Of a stretch of DNA of 64,000 nucleotides, positions 15,139 through 23,634 are shown in pieces; within the stretch, counting starts at the first letter, position 1; each line of letters starts with the position of its first letter. The stretch is from Betaproteobacteria bacterium. GTDB lineage: Bacteria > Pseudomonadota > Gammaproteobacteria > Burkholderiales > Burkholderiaceae_C. Below the pieces are notes generated by a model. It was not told the origin of the DNA. It saw nothing but the letters and a program-made list of their open reading frames with translations, and searched no databases. Location of the stretch: positions 267,772 through 331,771 of the forward strand of contig JABCYW010000001.1 of NCBI GenBank assembly GCA_013289985.1, in the 5' to 3' direction. The translations under genes were made by a program, and so were the position numbers.

Positions 15139-15632
15139 CCTCGGCAGAAGGTACCGAGCGAGAACCCGCTCGTCGTGGCCGCACGCACCGCAAGCCAGAG
15201 CTGTGCATGCGTGACACCGCCCGAGGCTATAGCCGGTGCGTTTCTAACTGGCCGCGTGCCTGCTGAGTACGTTGCCCACATCCACGCGCTCCTGACCGGG
15301 GCGCGGAACAGGTGCATGTCGACTCGAACTTCGCGCGGGAGGGGCTTTGAGCCAACAGGCGGAAGATGGCTAGGCTGCTCAAAAGCAGGCGAGCCATCTG
15401 GGCCGAGGACTACTGACCGCCTCGGGCCGACCGGGACCGCCGGAGTCAGTTCAGACTTGAGGCGACCAATATCGTCAAAGTACAGAGTTGAGTGAGCATT
15501 CGGTTCAGGACTGCCGGAGCACGCTGCCGGCAAGTCCTTGATCTGTCACCTTTTCGAGTTCAGCAGCTCAACGGTTTTCGACAAGGACGTCGGCGCAGGA
15601 GCCTTCTGGCGATCCGCGCCGACACCTCGCGG
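15139..15632. other. Intergenic region right of the transposon
   Basis: About 490 bases between the HTH remnant and dmeF. Frames are open on both strands, as expected at this GC content, but none shows a recognisable domain or a ribosome-binding site. No inverted repeats or terminator of note were seen. Confidence 0.4.
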
Positions 15633-16913
15633 CTACGCGTTCGGCCGGATGGGCCTGACCTCGACGGTCACGTGCGACAGCGCGCCGAAGCGGTTGAGCT
15701 TGGCCCTGTAGAAGCTCTCGTCATGCATGGCGGGAGTCGATACCGACACGATCGCCCCGAGGTGGCCCGGGCCCAGCCGCCAGAGATGCAGGTCAGTCAG
15801 GCGATCGCCGTCAACTTCCAAGGCTTCGCGGATCCTCTTGGCCAAGCTTCTGTCTGCGTTCATGTCCAAGAGAATCGCGCCAGTGTCGCGGATGAGCCCG
15901 AACGACCAATTGGCGATCACTACGGCGCCGACGACACCGACAAGCGGGTCGATCCAGAGCCAGCCGAACTGCCGCGCGAGGATCAGGCCCGCGATGACGA
16001 GTACCGACACCGCTGCATCGGCAATGACGTGCACGAGCGCCGCTCGGAAGTTGTTGTCTCGGTGCGTCTTGGCTTCAGGGGCGCCCTGGTCATGGTCGTG
16101 CTCCTGGAAGGTCAGCTCATGGGCCTCCTCAAGGCCGCCGCGGGAGAGCGTCAAATGCGCAGCGAACTCGTGCGGTTCGGGGATCTCGTCGACCGACTCG
16201 AGGTAGTCCCCGCGATCGATGAATCGAAAGACCTGCCGGCTCCCGTCCGGACGCAGGGTCTCCACGGACGCTCCCATCCAGGCGGAGGCAGGCTCGTCCG
16301 TACCTGGGCCGCTGCGCAGCCGAAACCGCGGCGGGACACCGTCCTCGTACACCTCGAGGGCGAGCGGCCCCCACAGCGTGTCGACCCTGCGAATCTCGTC
16401 CTCGCCGTCGGCTCCGCCATGTGAATGTCCATGTCCGTGGCGATGTCCATGATCGCCGCCACTGAGGAGCCACGCGCTCGCCACGTTCACGCCGAGGCCC
16501 AGGATGGCAATTGGAATCGCCTGACCGAAGTCGATGGGCACCGGACTGAGCAGGCGGGACACCGCCTCGTAGCCGATGAGCAACGCGATCATGGCCAGGA
16601 TGATCGCGCTGGTGAAGCCGGCGAGGTCACCGAGCTTTCCGGTGCCGAAGGAAAAGCGCGGATCGGTCGCGTGGCGTCGCGCGTAGGTGTACGCGAGCGC
16701 CGCGATCAGCAACGCGCCGGCATGGGTGGACATGTGCAGACCGTCGGCGACGAGCGCCACCGAGCCGAACATCGTCCCGCCGACGATCTCGGCGATCATC
16801 ATCAGCCCGCACAACCAGATGACAGCCCACGTCCTTCGCTCGCTGCGTTCGTGTCCGGGGGCCAGGAAGACGTGGCCGTGGGTCAAAGCGTCGGGACTCA
16901 TTTCGAGACTCAC
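15633..16913 (-). CDS. dmeF: DmeF-type cation diffusion facilitator (Co/Ni efflux)
   Basis: A 426-residue inner-membrane CDF exporter. The N-terminal half has four spans with the metal-site motif VADGLHMSTHAG (the HxxxD-like site in span 2). A His-rich loop, HGHRHGHGHSHGG, follows near residues 155-167. A soluble insert (about 170-270) carries more His/Asp, and the last two spans include HVIADAAVSVLV, the second HxxxD site. The long His-rich insert is typical of DmeF, which exports Co2+ and Ni2+. Its ATG overlaps the stop of the dmeR-like regulator, so the metal sensor and pump are co-expressed. Confidence 0.9.
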   Translation of the reverse strand: MSLEMSPDALTHGHVFLAPGHERSERRTWAVIWLCGLMMIAEIVGGTMFGSVALVADGLHMSTHAGALLIAALAYTYARRHATDPRFSFGTGKLGDLAGFTSAIILAMIALLIGYEAVSRLLSPVPIDFGQAIPIAILGLGVNVASAWLLSGGDHGHRHGHGHSHGGADGEDEIRRVDTLWGPLALEVYEDGVPPRFRLRSGPGTDEPASAWMGASVETLRPDGSRQVFRFIDRGDYLESVDEIPEPHEFAAHLTLSRGGLEEAHELTFQEHDHDQGAPEAKTHRDNNFRAALVHVIADAAVSVLVIAGLILARQFGWLWIDPLVGVVGAVVIANWSFGLIRDTGAILLDMNADRSLAKRIREALEVDGDRLTDLHLWRLGPGHLGAIVSVSTPAMHDESFYRAKLNRFGALSHVTVEVRPIRPNA

Positions 16914-17188
16914 TTGAAGTAGCTGTGGACGACCTCTACGAGCTCGTCGGTCGCATCGGGGCCGGCGCGGCCTGGTTTCTTCTCAGGGTCGACCAGGTGC
17001 GTGCGGATGTGGTCCTCGACGACCTTTGCCAGCAACCCGTTCATTGCCCCGCGAGCGGACGCGATCTGGCGCATGACCTCGGCGCAGGCAGCCTCGGCCT
17101 CCAGCGCGCGCTCGATTGCGTCGAGTTGGCCGCGAATTCGGCGTACCCGGCCGAGAAGCTTGGCTTTGTCGTGAATTGTGTGGCTCAT
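16910..17188 (-). CDS. dmeR: CsoR/RcnR family metal-sensing repressor
   Basis: A 92-residue all-helical repressor. The metal ligands of the RcnR type are present: H3, C35, H60 and H64 (SHTIHDK, CAEVMRQ, EDHIRTHL). This set is used for Co/Ni rather than Cu(I), which uses Cys-His-Cys. It is the first gene of the operon, with dmeF starting in its stop (ATGA). On metal binding it should release the operator just upstream. The symbol dmeR follows from this pairing with dmeF. Confidence 0.9.
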   Translation of the reverse strand: MSHTIHDKAKLLGRVRRIRGQLDAIERALEAEAACAEVMRQIASARGAMNGLLAKVVEDHIRTHLVDPEKKPGRAGPDATDELVEVVHSYFK

Positions 17189-17192
17189 GGCG

Positions 17193-17220
17193 AAAATATA
17201 GTGTAGGGGGCTATCTTATC
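17193..17220 (-). promoter_or_regulatory. Probable operator of the dmeRF operon
   Basis: Just upstream of the regulator start an ATAG (17198-17201) and CTAT (17211-17214) pair flank a five-G tract (17206-17210) in AT-rich surroundings. RcnR-type operators have a G/C tract flanked by short inverted AT-rich arms, so this fits self-regulation by the DmeR-like protein. Confidence 0.5.
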
Positions 17221-17669
17221 CTTGGCGAAAGACCCGTCGGCGTCCCGGCTTTCGATGGCGCCCGAAAGGCGTCGCGCAGATTTGCGCACCTTTGTCGCAA
17301 ACTGCACATTGCAAGCGTCCTGTTCACCATTGACGATCAGACGGCCGCGATGGGACAATTGCAATTATTGAAACTTCGGAGCCACGTGCGTGGACAGTGC
17401 CAGTAGTCGCAGTGATGCAAAGCGTGCCGTGATGGCCGCTGTCTGCCTGGCCGCCTGACGCCCGCTCCCAGGGCTGCCGGCCGCCAGTGCCGATCGCAGC
17501 CTTGTCGTTGAATCGCTAGCCGCGTTTCGCCGACCTCTCACCCAGCCCGCTCGCTTCATTGATTGCTCGCCGTGCGTCGGCGCGGGCCGTGCGCCTGCGC
17601 ACGACGCTGGTGGCGCGTTTTGGCGCGGTTCGCGCATGGCGGTTCCTTGGCATCCAAGGAGCATCGGCC
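17221..17669. other. Intergenic region upstream of the mgtC leader
   Basis: About 450 bases between the divergent dmeR and the first short frame before mgtC. The stretch at 17330-17375 is AT-richer (ACAATTGCAATTATTGAAAC) and may hold the promoter of a long mgtC leader transcript. I see no match to the M-box magnesium riboswitch. No convincing gene was found. Confidence 0.4.
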
Positions 17670-17870
17670 ATGCACAGCATTCTCCTGACCCTGCGCTCCC
17701 CCGATCGGGGCGGCAACCGCGTGCCTGGGCACGCCGCTCGACCGACTGACGTGCGCCCGGCCGATGACGAATCGATCGCATCGATCGACATGCGCACGGA
17801 CTGGCCGACGCATCGCATCCGCTGGTGCCTGAGCCTGACAAAGCCGATCGAAAGTCGCGGCACCCGTTGA
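17670..17870 (+). CDS. Possible small protein in the mgtC leader (66 aa)
   Basis: ATG at 17670 follows an AAGGAG site with 8-base spacing. The 66-residue frame begins MHSILLTLRSPDRGGNRVPG and is basic, without a membrane span. It stops 46 bases before the proline-rich leader peptide. Salmonella mgtC also has two short upstream frames, so this may be a second regulatory frame rather than a working protein. No family recognised. Confidence 0.4.
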   Translation: MHSILLTLRSPDRGGNRVPGHAARPTDVRPADDESIASIDMRTDWPTHRIRWCLSLTKPIESRGTR

Positions 17871-17916
17871 GGTTGTCGCATCGCCCACTGAAGTCCTGAC
17901 CGAGAAGGAGACGTCC

Positions 17917-18003
17917 ATGGATCCCGACCCTTGTTGGCGCCAAGGGGCACCCCACCCGATCTTTTCGTTGTCGATCCCATCGAGCCCGGCTGCCTCGCCC
18001 TGA
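17917..18003 (+). CDS. Proline-rich leader peptide of mgtC (28 aa)
   Basis: ATG at 17917 follows AAGGAG with 6-base spacing. The 28-residue peptide starts MDPDPCWRQGAPHPIF and has seven prolines (residues 3, 5, 12, 14, 21, 24, 28). Salmonella mgtA has a leader peptide, MgtL, beginning MEPDP, whose acidic/proline start destabilises ribosomes in low Mg2+ and so controls transcription of the Mg2+ gene. The same type of start 54 bases before an MgtC-family gene strongly suggests an equivalent sensor. It is probably cis-acting and not a functional product. Confidence 0.7.
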   Translation: MDPDPCWRQGAPHPIFSLSIPSSPAASP

Positions 18004-18057
18004 GGGCCGTCACACAAGCTGCCTATATTCCTCCTCCCGATCAGCGTTGAGCACACG

Positions 18058-18786
18058 ATGGAAGCACTCCAAAATTTCAGCCCGGCAGCGATGCTCAACT
18101 CTCTGGTGAGCCTGATCACGGCGTTCGCGCTGGGCGGGATGATCGGCCTCGAACGCCAGATGCGCCAGCGCACGGCGGGCCTGCGCACGAACACCCTCGT
18201 TGCGGTTGGCGCCGCGATCTTCGTGTCCCTGGGTAGCCGGTTGTTCGAGATCCACGGCGGCAACCAGGGCGCGGTGCATGTCGTGGCCTACGTCGTATCG
18301 GGCATCGGCTTCCTGGGCGCGGGCGCGATCATGAAGGAAGGGGCCAACGTGACAGGGCTGAATACCGCCGCAACGCTGTGGGGTTCCGGCGCCGTGGGTG
18401 CCTGCGCGGGAGCGGGGTTGATCGGCGAGGCGCTGCTCGCCGCGCTGTTCGTGCTCGCCAGCAACACGCTGCTGCGGCCGGTGGTCAACCGCATCAATCG
18501 ACGCCCGGTCAACGAGGAGACGAGCGAGGCGACCTACACCGTCTACGTCATCTGCCGGCGCGAAGCGCAGGCCGGCGTGCGTTCGGCGGCACTCGAACTT
18601 CTCGAGGCCGCGATGTATCCGGTGCGCGACGTGCATCAGCATTCCTTCGGCCAGGCCGATGCCGAGATCGAAGCCACCTTGTACGCGACCGCGGTGGTCG
18701 GAGAGGAACTCGACCGCGTCACGGGCCAGATTGAAGGCCTGCCCGGCGTGGGGCAGGCGTTCTGGAATTCGAGCGCGGAGGAGTGA
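18058..18786 (+). CDS. mgtC: MgtC/SapB family membrane protein
   Basis: A 242-residue MgtC-family protein. The N-terminal 140 residues contain the hallmark blocks GGMIGLERQMRQRTAGLRTN, then FLGAGAIMKEG and GLNTAATLW, with about five membrane spans. A soluble C-terminal domain (from about residue 160) is ACT-like. MgtC proteins help growth in low Mg2+ and affect ATP synthase activity or membrane potential. The MDPDP leader peptide just upstream supports Mg2+-dependent control. The true start could be at the internal Met13, but the ATG at 18058 keeps the amphipathic N-terminus usual in the family. Confidence 0.9.
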   Translation: MEALQNFSPAAMLNSLVSLITAFALGGMIGLERQMRQRTAGLRTNTLVAVGAAIFVSLGSRLFEIHGGNQGAVHVVAYVVSGIGFLGAGAIMKEGANVTGLNTAATLWGSGAVGACAGAGLIGEALLAALFVLASNTLLRPVVNRINRRPVNEETSEATYTVYVICRREAQAGVRSAALELLEAAMYPVRDVHQHSFGQADAEIEATLYATAVVGEELDRVTGQIEGLPGVGQAFWNSSAEE

Positions 18787-19007
18787 GGCGCCATGCATGC
18801 CGATCCACCTCTCGAACAACCGGCGAGACTCGACCATGAACCGCACCATGCGATTTCCCACCGCGCCCCTCAGGTACGATTGGACAGGCGAGTTGCATCG
18901 CGTTGGCATTGCAGTACCTTTCTTTCCGAACAAGAATGCCCCGCGACGCGCATACTTCCGCGACGCCTGTGTCGCATCTGACTCCGGCTCGCGTTTTTGG
19001 TCGATCC

Positions 19008-19352
19008 ATGGCAACGCCGTTCTCCCTCATCCGCAGGTTGACTCTGTCAATCCTGATGCCGCTCATCCTGCTGCTCTCGCAGCAGGGTGCGCTGTTGCAT
19101 GAGCTGAGCCATTGGCATCCCGTTTCCGTCTCCGCCTCGTCGGGGGCGGAGGTCCAGGCGCTGGATGTCGACCACGACCTCTGCCTGACCTGCCTGAGCT
19201 TCGCGCAGATCGGGGGATTGGCGAAGTTCGATGCAGTGGCCGCACCCAAGTTGGATGGCCTGCGGTATCACTTCGCGTCCGAGCCCGTCCGCAGCGTCGC
19301 GGAATCGTCGCTTCCTGTCGCCCGCAGCCGCGGGCCGCCCCAGTCCGTCTGA
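19008..19352 (+). CDS. Small secreted protein with CxxC motif (DUF2946-like), copy 1
   Basis: A 114-residue protein. Residues 7-24 are a hydrophobic signal or anchor, then QQGALLHELSHWHP, and a Cys pair in HDLCLTCLSFAQIGG near residues 57-70. A second protein 180 bases downstream shares QQGALLHELRH and CDICLAFEHIAG, so the two are paralogues. DUF2946-type proteins with such Cys/His motifs are often found beside metal TonB receptors; a periplasmic metal-handling role is inferred. The ATG at 19008 lies directly before the signal segment. The gene heads a row ending in the TonB receptor. Confidence 0.7.
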   Translation: MATPFSLIRRLTLSILMPLILLLSQQGALLHELSHWHPVSVSASSGAEVQALDVDHDLCLTCLSFAQIGGLAKFDAVAAPKLDGLRYHFASEPVRSVAESSLPVARSRGPPQSV

Positions 19353-19430
19353 TCGTCGAAAAGTTGACCCGCATGGCCGCGTGACGGCCGAGGCGCGGTC
19401 GCCGTGCATTCGAGTTCAGAAGGATTCCCC

Positions 19431-19526
19431 ATGCTTCCCATTTCTCGTGGGCGCTTGGCGCTCGCGGGCGCTTTCGCGCCAGCCTGCGCGTCTTCGCCTT
19501 TCGTGGCGCCTGCCGGCACGCATTGA
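19431..19526 (+). CDS. Possible short frame preceding copy 2 (31 aa)
   Basis: ATG at 19431 has an AGAAGGA site and the frame runs 31 codons (MLPISRGRLALAGAFAPACA start), stopping three bases before the next ATG, so it may couple translation to it. The ten bases GAGTTCAGAA lie 19 bases before this ATG and again 19 bases before the TonB-receptor ATG, suggesting a copied translation-start region. It may be a broken duplicate or a leader peptide. Confidence 0.35.
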   Translation: MLPISRGRLALAGAFAPACASSPFVAPAGTH

Positions 19527-19528
19527 CG

Positions 19529-19843
19529 ATGCGAAGAATCTGGGCCTCGTTGCTGCTCGCGCTCTGCCTGGTGTCCAGCCAGCAGGGCGCGCTGCTGCAT
19601 GAGCTCAGGCACTACGCGCACCGCAGCGACACGCTGCAAAGCGCAGAGGCCGACACGCACGGGTCCGGCATGGGGTGCGACATCTGTCTGGCGTTCGAGC
19701 ACATCGCCGGCGCGGTCGCCACCGCCATGGTGGTGCCGGCGCTCCTGTCGACCGAAGAACACTGGGGCTTGATGGAGCGCGTCGCGTTTCGCGCTGCCGA
19801 TGCCCCGCAAGCGCGTGCCCGCGACCCGCCTGCTCATTTCTGA
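19529..19843 (+). CDS. Small secreted protein with CxxC motif (DUF2946-like), copy 2
   Basis: A 104-residue paralogue of the protein at 19008-19352. It has a signal-like segment (RRIWASLLLALCLVSS), the shared QQGALLHELRHYAH and a Cys pair in MGCDICLAFEHIAG. A His/Asp content before the Cys pair suggests metal binding in the periplasm. It lies 75 bases before the TonB-dependent receptor, with which it is presumably co-transcribed. The ATG at 19529 is used; a TTG two codons earlier is possible. Confidence 0.7.
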   Translation: MRRIWASLLLALCLVSSQQGALLHELRHYAHRSDTLQSAEADTHGSGMGCDICLAFEHIAGAVATAMVVPALLSTEEHWGLMERVAFRAADAPQARARDPPAHF

Positions 19844-19918
19844 ACGATCCCTTGTCCATCGGCCTTGCGGCATTCGCTGCAGGTCCTTCCCCGTATTGCG
19901 AGTTCAGAAAGCATTCAT

Positions 19919-22135
19919 ATGTTCAAGCCCGTTCTCAGCGGCATGACGCTGGCTATCACCGCCCTTGCCGCGTTCCAACCCACCCAAGCCTTCGCGCAAT
20001 CCACCTCGGCCAGCCCCGCGTCGGGCGCGGCTTCCGCGCCAACTGCCGTCGCACAGGCAGCCGACACGTCCGCTGCCACTACGAACACGGCGCAGCCGCA
20101 GGTCGTGGAGATCACCTCGCGCATCAAACGGCTCAACGACGCGCGCACCGGCATCCAGACCCAGACGGGCGCCTCCATCTACACGCTCGACTCGGCCGCG
20201 ATCAACGCGATGCCGGGCGGCGACAACGTGCAGCTGAACCAGGTTCTGCTTCAGGCACCGGAAGTGGCGCAGGATTCGTTCGGCCAGTTCCACGTACGCG
20301 GCGAACACAACGGCCTGCAGTACCGGATCAACGGGCTGATCCTGCCCGAGGGCATCAGCGTGTTCGGCCAATCGCTCGACCCGAGAGTGGTCGAGTCGGT
20401 CACGCTGGTCACCGGCGCGCTGCCGGCGGAGTACGGCCTGCGCACGGCCGGCATCATCGACATCAAGACCAAGACCGATGCCGTCGAGCCAGGCGGCTCG
20501 GTCGCCATCTACGGTGGCAGCCACGGCACGGTGCAGCCCAGCATCAGCTACGCCGGCGGCTCGGAAGACATCCACTACTTCCTGACTGCCGATTCGCTCA
20601 GCAGCGGACTGGGCATCGAGTCGCCGGACGGCAGCTCGACGCCCTTGCACGATCACACGCATCAGCACCACGTGTTCGGCTACGTCGAGGATGTGCTGGA
20701 CCCGAGCAACCGCGTCGCCGTCGGTGCGGGCACCTCGGTGGGGTCGTTCCAGATCCCGAACCAGCGTGGCCTGCAGCCGACGTTGGGGCTGACCGTCAAC
20801 GGGCAGACCGCCTACGCAAGCGACAATCTCAACGAGAACCAGCGCGAGATCACGCACTTCGGCTTTCTGAGCTACCAGCACTCTGTCGGCCCGCTCGACT
20901 GGCAAACGTCCGTGACAGGCCGCTATTCGAGCCTGAAGTTCACGCCCGATCCGATCGGTGACCTGCTGTACAACGGTATCGCGGAGGACGCATACAAGCG
21001 CAACACGGCCATCGCACTACAGTCGGACGCAGCATACAAGCTCAACGCCAGCCATACGATCCGCGGCGGTATGTTCGTGCAGCGCGACGTGTCGTTGAGC
21101 CGTGCAACCTCGCAAGTTCTTCCGGTCGATGCGAACGGCAACGCCGGTACCGTGCCCGAATCAGTCGTCGACAATGGCAGCAAAGTCGAGCTGTTGGAAA
21201 GTGTGTACCTTCAGGACGAGTGGCTGCTGCTGCCGGGCCTGACGCTGAACTATGGCGCGCGCTTCGACAACGTGAATGCATTCACGAGCGGTCACCAGTT
21301 GAGCCCGCGAGTCAATGTGGTCTGGAATGCCACGCCATCGACGATCGTCCATGGCGGCTACTCACGCTACTTCTCGCCCCCGCCGTTCGAACTGGTCGGC
21401 AACGAAGACGTCGCGAAATTCGCGAACACCACCGGTGCGCCCACGGTCACGCAGGCGGATACCCCGAAGCCCGAACGAGCCAACTACTTCGACTTCGGCG
21501 TCGACCAGACCCTCATGCCGGGATTGACCGCCGGCGTCGACACCTACTTCAAGCGGTCCAAGGAACTCGTCGACGAGGGCCAGTTCGGGGCGCCGATCAT
21601 CCTCACGCCGTTCAACTACGCCCAAGGAAAGCAATACGGTGCGGAGCTGAAGCTGAACTATGTTCACAAGAATTTCTCCGTTTATGCCAATGCCGCGTTC
21701 CAGAGCGCTCGCGGCCAACACATCGATTCGGCGCAGTTCAACTTCAGCCCGGACGACCTGGCCTACATCGCCAGTCACTACATCCACCTCGACCACGAGC
21801 AGCGCGTCACGGCCTCTGTCGGCGCGTCGTACCTGTTGCAGGGCACTCGATTGAGCGGCGACGCGATCCTGGGCTCCGGCCTTCGTGCCAGCGAGACGCT
21901 GCCCGATGGCACGACCATCCCCAACGGGACGCACCTGCCGACCTATACACAGGTCAACCTGGCCGCGAGCCACAAGTTCCAGCTGGGCAGCGCCGGGGAT
22001 GTGACCTTGCGAATGGATATCGTGAATGCGTTCGACCGCAGCTACGAGATCCGCAACGGCACGGGCGTGGGCGTCGGAGCACCGCAGTTCGGGCCGCGTC
22101 GCGGGTTCTTCTTCGGCATTTCGAAGTCGCTCTGA
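19919..22135 (+). CDS. TonB-dependent outer-membrane receptor
   Basis: A 738-residue receptor. A signal peptide ends near AQAFAQ-type Ala-rich sequence (residues 1-28). A plug domain follows (about 55-180) with typical VVESVTLVTGALPAEYGLRT, then the 22-strand barrel ending in the aromatic RRGFFFGISKSL. The extracellular loop segment HDHTHQHHVFGY near residues 245-256 is His-rich, which together with the two Cys-motif proteins upstream suggests transport of a metal or metal complex rather than a siderophore; this is inference. Convergent with the histidine kinase gene, with only 17 bases between stops. Confidence 0.9.
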   Translation: MFKPVLSGMTLAITALAAFQPTQAFAQSTSASPASGAASAPTAVAQAADTSAATTNTAQPQVVEITSRIKRLNDARTGIQTQTGASIYTLDSAAINAMPGGDNVQLNQVLLQAPEVAQDSFGQFHVRGEHNGLQYRINGLILPEGISVFGQSLDPRVVESVTLVTGALPAEYGLRTAGIIDIKTKTDAVEPGGSVAIYGGSHGTVQPSISYAGGSEDIHYFLTADSLSSGLGIESPDGSSTPLHDHTHQHHVFGYVEDVLDPSNRVAVGAGTSVGSFQIPNQRGLQPTLGLTVNGQTAYASDNLNENQREITHFGFLSYQHSVGPLDWQTSVTGRYSSLKFTPDPIGDLLYNGIAEDAYKRNTAIALQSDAAYKLNASHTIRGGMFVQRDVSLSRATSQVLPVDANGNAGTVPESVVDNGSKVELLESVYLQDEWLLLPGLTLNYGARFDNVNAFTSGHQLSPRVNVVWNATPSTIVHGGYSRYFSPPPFELVGNEDVAKFANTTGAPTVTQADTPKPERANYFDFGVDQTLMPGLTAGVDTYFKRSKELVDEGQFGAPIILTPFNYAQGKQYGAELKLNYVHKNFSVYANAAFQSARGQHIDSAQFNFSPDDLAYIASHYIHLDHEQRVTASVGASYLLQGTRLSGDAILGSGLRASETLPDGTTIPNGTHLPTYTQVNLAASHKFQLGSAGDVTLRMDIVNAFDRSYEIRNGTGVGVGAPQFGPRRGFFFGISKSL

Positions 22136-22152
22136 TGAATCGGACGGGCTTG

Positions 22153-23634
22153 CTAGCCCAGGGGAAGGCGCACCGTGGCCACCAGCCCGCCCTGCGGATG
22201 GTTGTCCAGCCGCACGTCGCCGCCGTGCTCGCGCAGGATGCCGCGGGCGATGCCCAGGCCCAGGCCGCTGCCGTCGCGGCTGGACTCGCGCCCGTGCGCG
22301 AGGCGCACGTAGGGCTCGAAGATCTCCTCGCGCGAGCTCTCGGGCAGTCCCGGCCCGTGGTCGCGCAGGGTCAGCGTCACGCCGGCGCCGTCGGCCTCGG
22401 CGGCGATCTCCAGGTGCTGGCCGCCGTAGCGCAGCCCGTTGTCGACGAGGTTGCCGAGCGCGCGCTTGAGCGCGAGCGGCTTGCCGCGCACGGTGATCGG
22501 CGGCACGGCGATGGTGACGCGGGCGCCGGCCGACAGCGCCGGCGTCGTCAGTCGCTCGACGAGGCGATCCAGGCGGACGTCGGCCACGTTCTCGTGCACG
22601 GCGCTGTCCTTGACGCTCTGCAACGCGCCCTTGACCATCACGTCCAGCTCGTCGAGATCCTCGTGGAAGTCGGCGCGCAGCGCGTCGTCGTCCAGCAGCT
22701 CGGTGCGCAGCTTGAGCCGCGTGATCGGGGTCTTCAGGTCGTGCGAGATGCTGGCGAACAGGCGCTCGCGATCCTCCACGAAACGCTGGATGCGGGCCTG
22801 CATGTCGTTGAACGCGCGGGCGGTGCGGCGCAGCTCGACGGTGCCCGTCTCGTCGGGCACATGGTTGGGATGCATCGCGCTGCCGAAGGCCGCCGCCGCG
22901 TCGGTGATGCGCTGCAGCGGGCGCGTGACGGTGCGCGCGACCACCACCACCAGCAGCAGCACGGTCAGCAGCGTCGCGCCCTGCAGCAGCAGCCGGTCTC
23001 GCGTGAGCGGGTTGGCCGCATCGAGGAAGTACGGGTCGGGCAGCGTGGCCGCCAGCAGCAGGCAGCCGCCGCTGTCCAGGTCGACCTGGATCACGAGGAT
23101 GGGCGCGCGCCGCGGGCGCAGCAGCATCGGCGCGACGACCCAGTTCTCGGGCAGCTCGCGCAGGGAACGGCCATCGCCGGTGACCGACAGCCCCTCCGGC
23201 CACGCCAGCGTCACGTCCGCCGGCAAGCCCTGGGGCAGCTCGCTCTGCAGCGTGCCGCGCACCTGGCCGACGACCGTGCGCGCGAGCAGCGAATCCTCCA
23301 CCGGCTGCACCGGCACGTGCTGGCGGTTGATCGCCACGAAGAAGCGCGTGCCGCCCATCTGGCGCAGCTGGTCGATCAACAGCGGGCGGTACTGGCCGGG
23401 CAGGTCGCGCAGGAAGCGGACCGCGGCGGCCGCGCTGACGGCCGTCTGGCGCGCGGCCTCGGCCGCGTCCTTGCGCGCGGTGTCGCGCAGCTGCCAGGTC
23501 CAGATGGCGCTTCCCAGCAGCTGGCTCAGCAGCACGCCGACCACCATCACGCCCATGATGCGGCCGCGCAGCGTCGCTGGCAGCAGGCGGTCGAGCCAGC
23601 CCGCCGCGCGGCGCCGCGCGTCGCCGTCACTCAT
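22153..23634 (-). CDS. Sensor histidine kinase
   Basis: A 493-residue inner-membrane kinase. One span lies near residues 25-45, a periplasmic sensor domain of about 170 residues follows, the second span is near 218-238 (LLTVLLLVVVVARTV), then HAMP, a HisKA domain with the phospho-accepting H298 in FASISHDLKTPITRL, and a HATPase domain (NLVDNGLRYGG; DHGPGLP; GSGLGLGIA). The start overlaps the response-regulator stop by eight bases. Its partner genes encode a sugar-type binding protein and an OmpR-type regulator, so it probably responds to ligand through that protein. Confidence 0.93.
   Translation of the reverse strand: MSDGDARRRAAGWLDRLLPATLRGRIMGVMVVGVLLSQLLGSAIWTWQLRDTARKDAAEAARQTAVSAAAAVRFLRDLPGQYRPLLIDQLRQMGGTRFFVAINRQHVPVQPVEDSLLARTVVGQVRGTLQSELPQGLPADVTLAWPEGLSVTGDGRSLRELPENWVVAPMLLRPRRAPILVIQVDLDSGGCLLLAATLPDPYFLDAANPLTRDRLLLQGATLLTVLLLVVVVARTVTRPLQRITDAAAAFGSAMHPNHVPDETGTVELRRTARAFNDMQARIQRFVEDRERLFASISHDLKTPITRLKLRTELLDDDALRADFHEDLDELDVMVKGALQSVKDSAVHENVADVRLDRLVERLTTPALSAGARVTIAVPPITVRGKPLALKRALGNLVDNGLRYGGQHLEIAAEADGAGVTLTLRDHGPGLPESSREEIFEPYVRLAHGRESSRDGSGLGLGIARGILREHGGDVRLDNHPQGGLVATVRLPLG

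Noticed and set aside
15139-15533. Protein-coding gene left of dmeF on either strand
   Set aside because: Open frames are Pro/Arg-rich, have no start signal and show no domain.
17221-17669. M-box (ykoK) magnesium riboswitch before mgtC
   Set aside because: None of the conserved M-box blocks could be found; the proline leader peptide is the better explanation.
18793-18981. Small gene after mgtC
   Set aside because: A 62-codon frame without a ribosome-binding site or recognisable features; probably chance.
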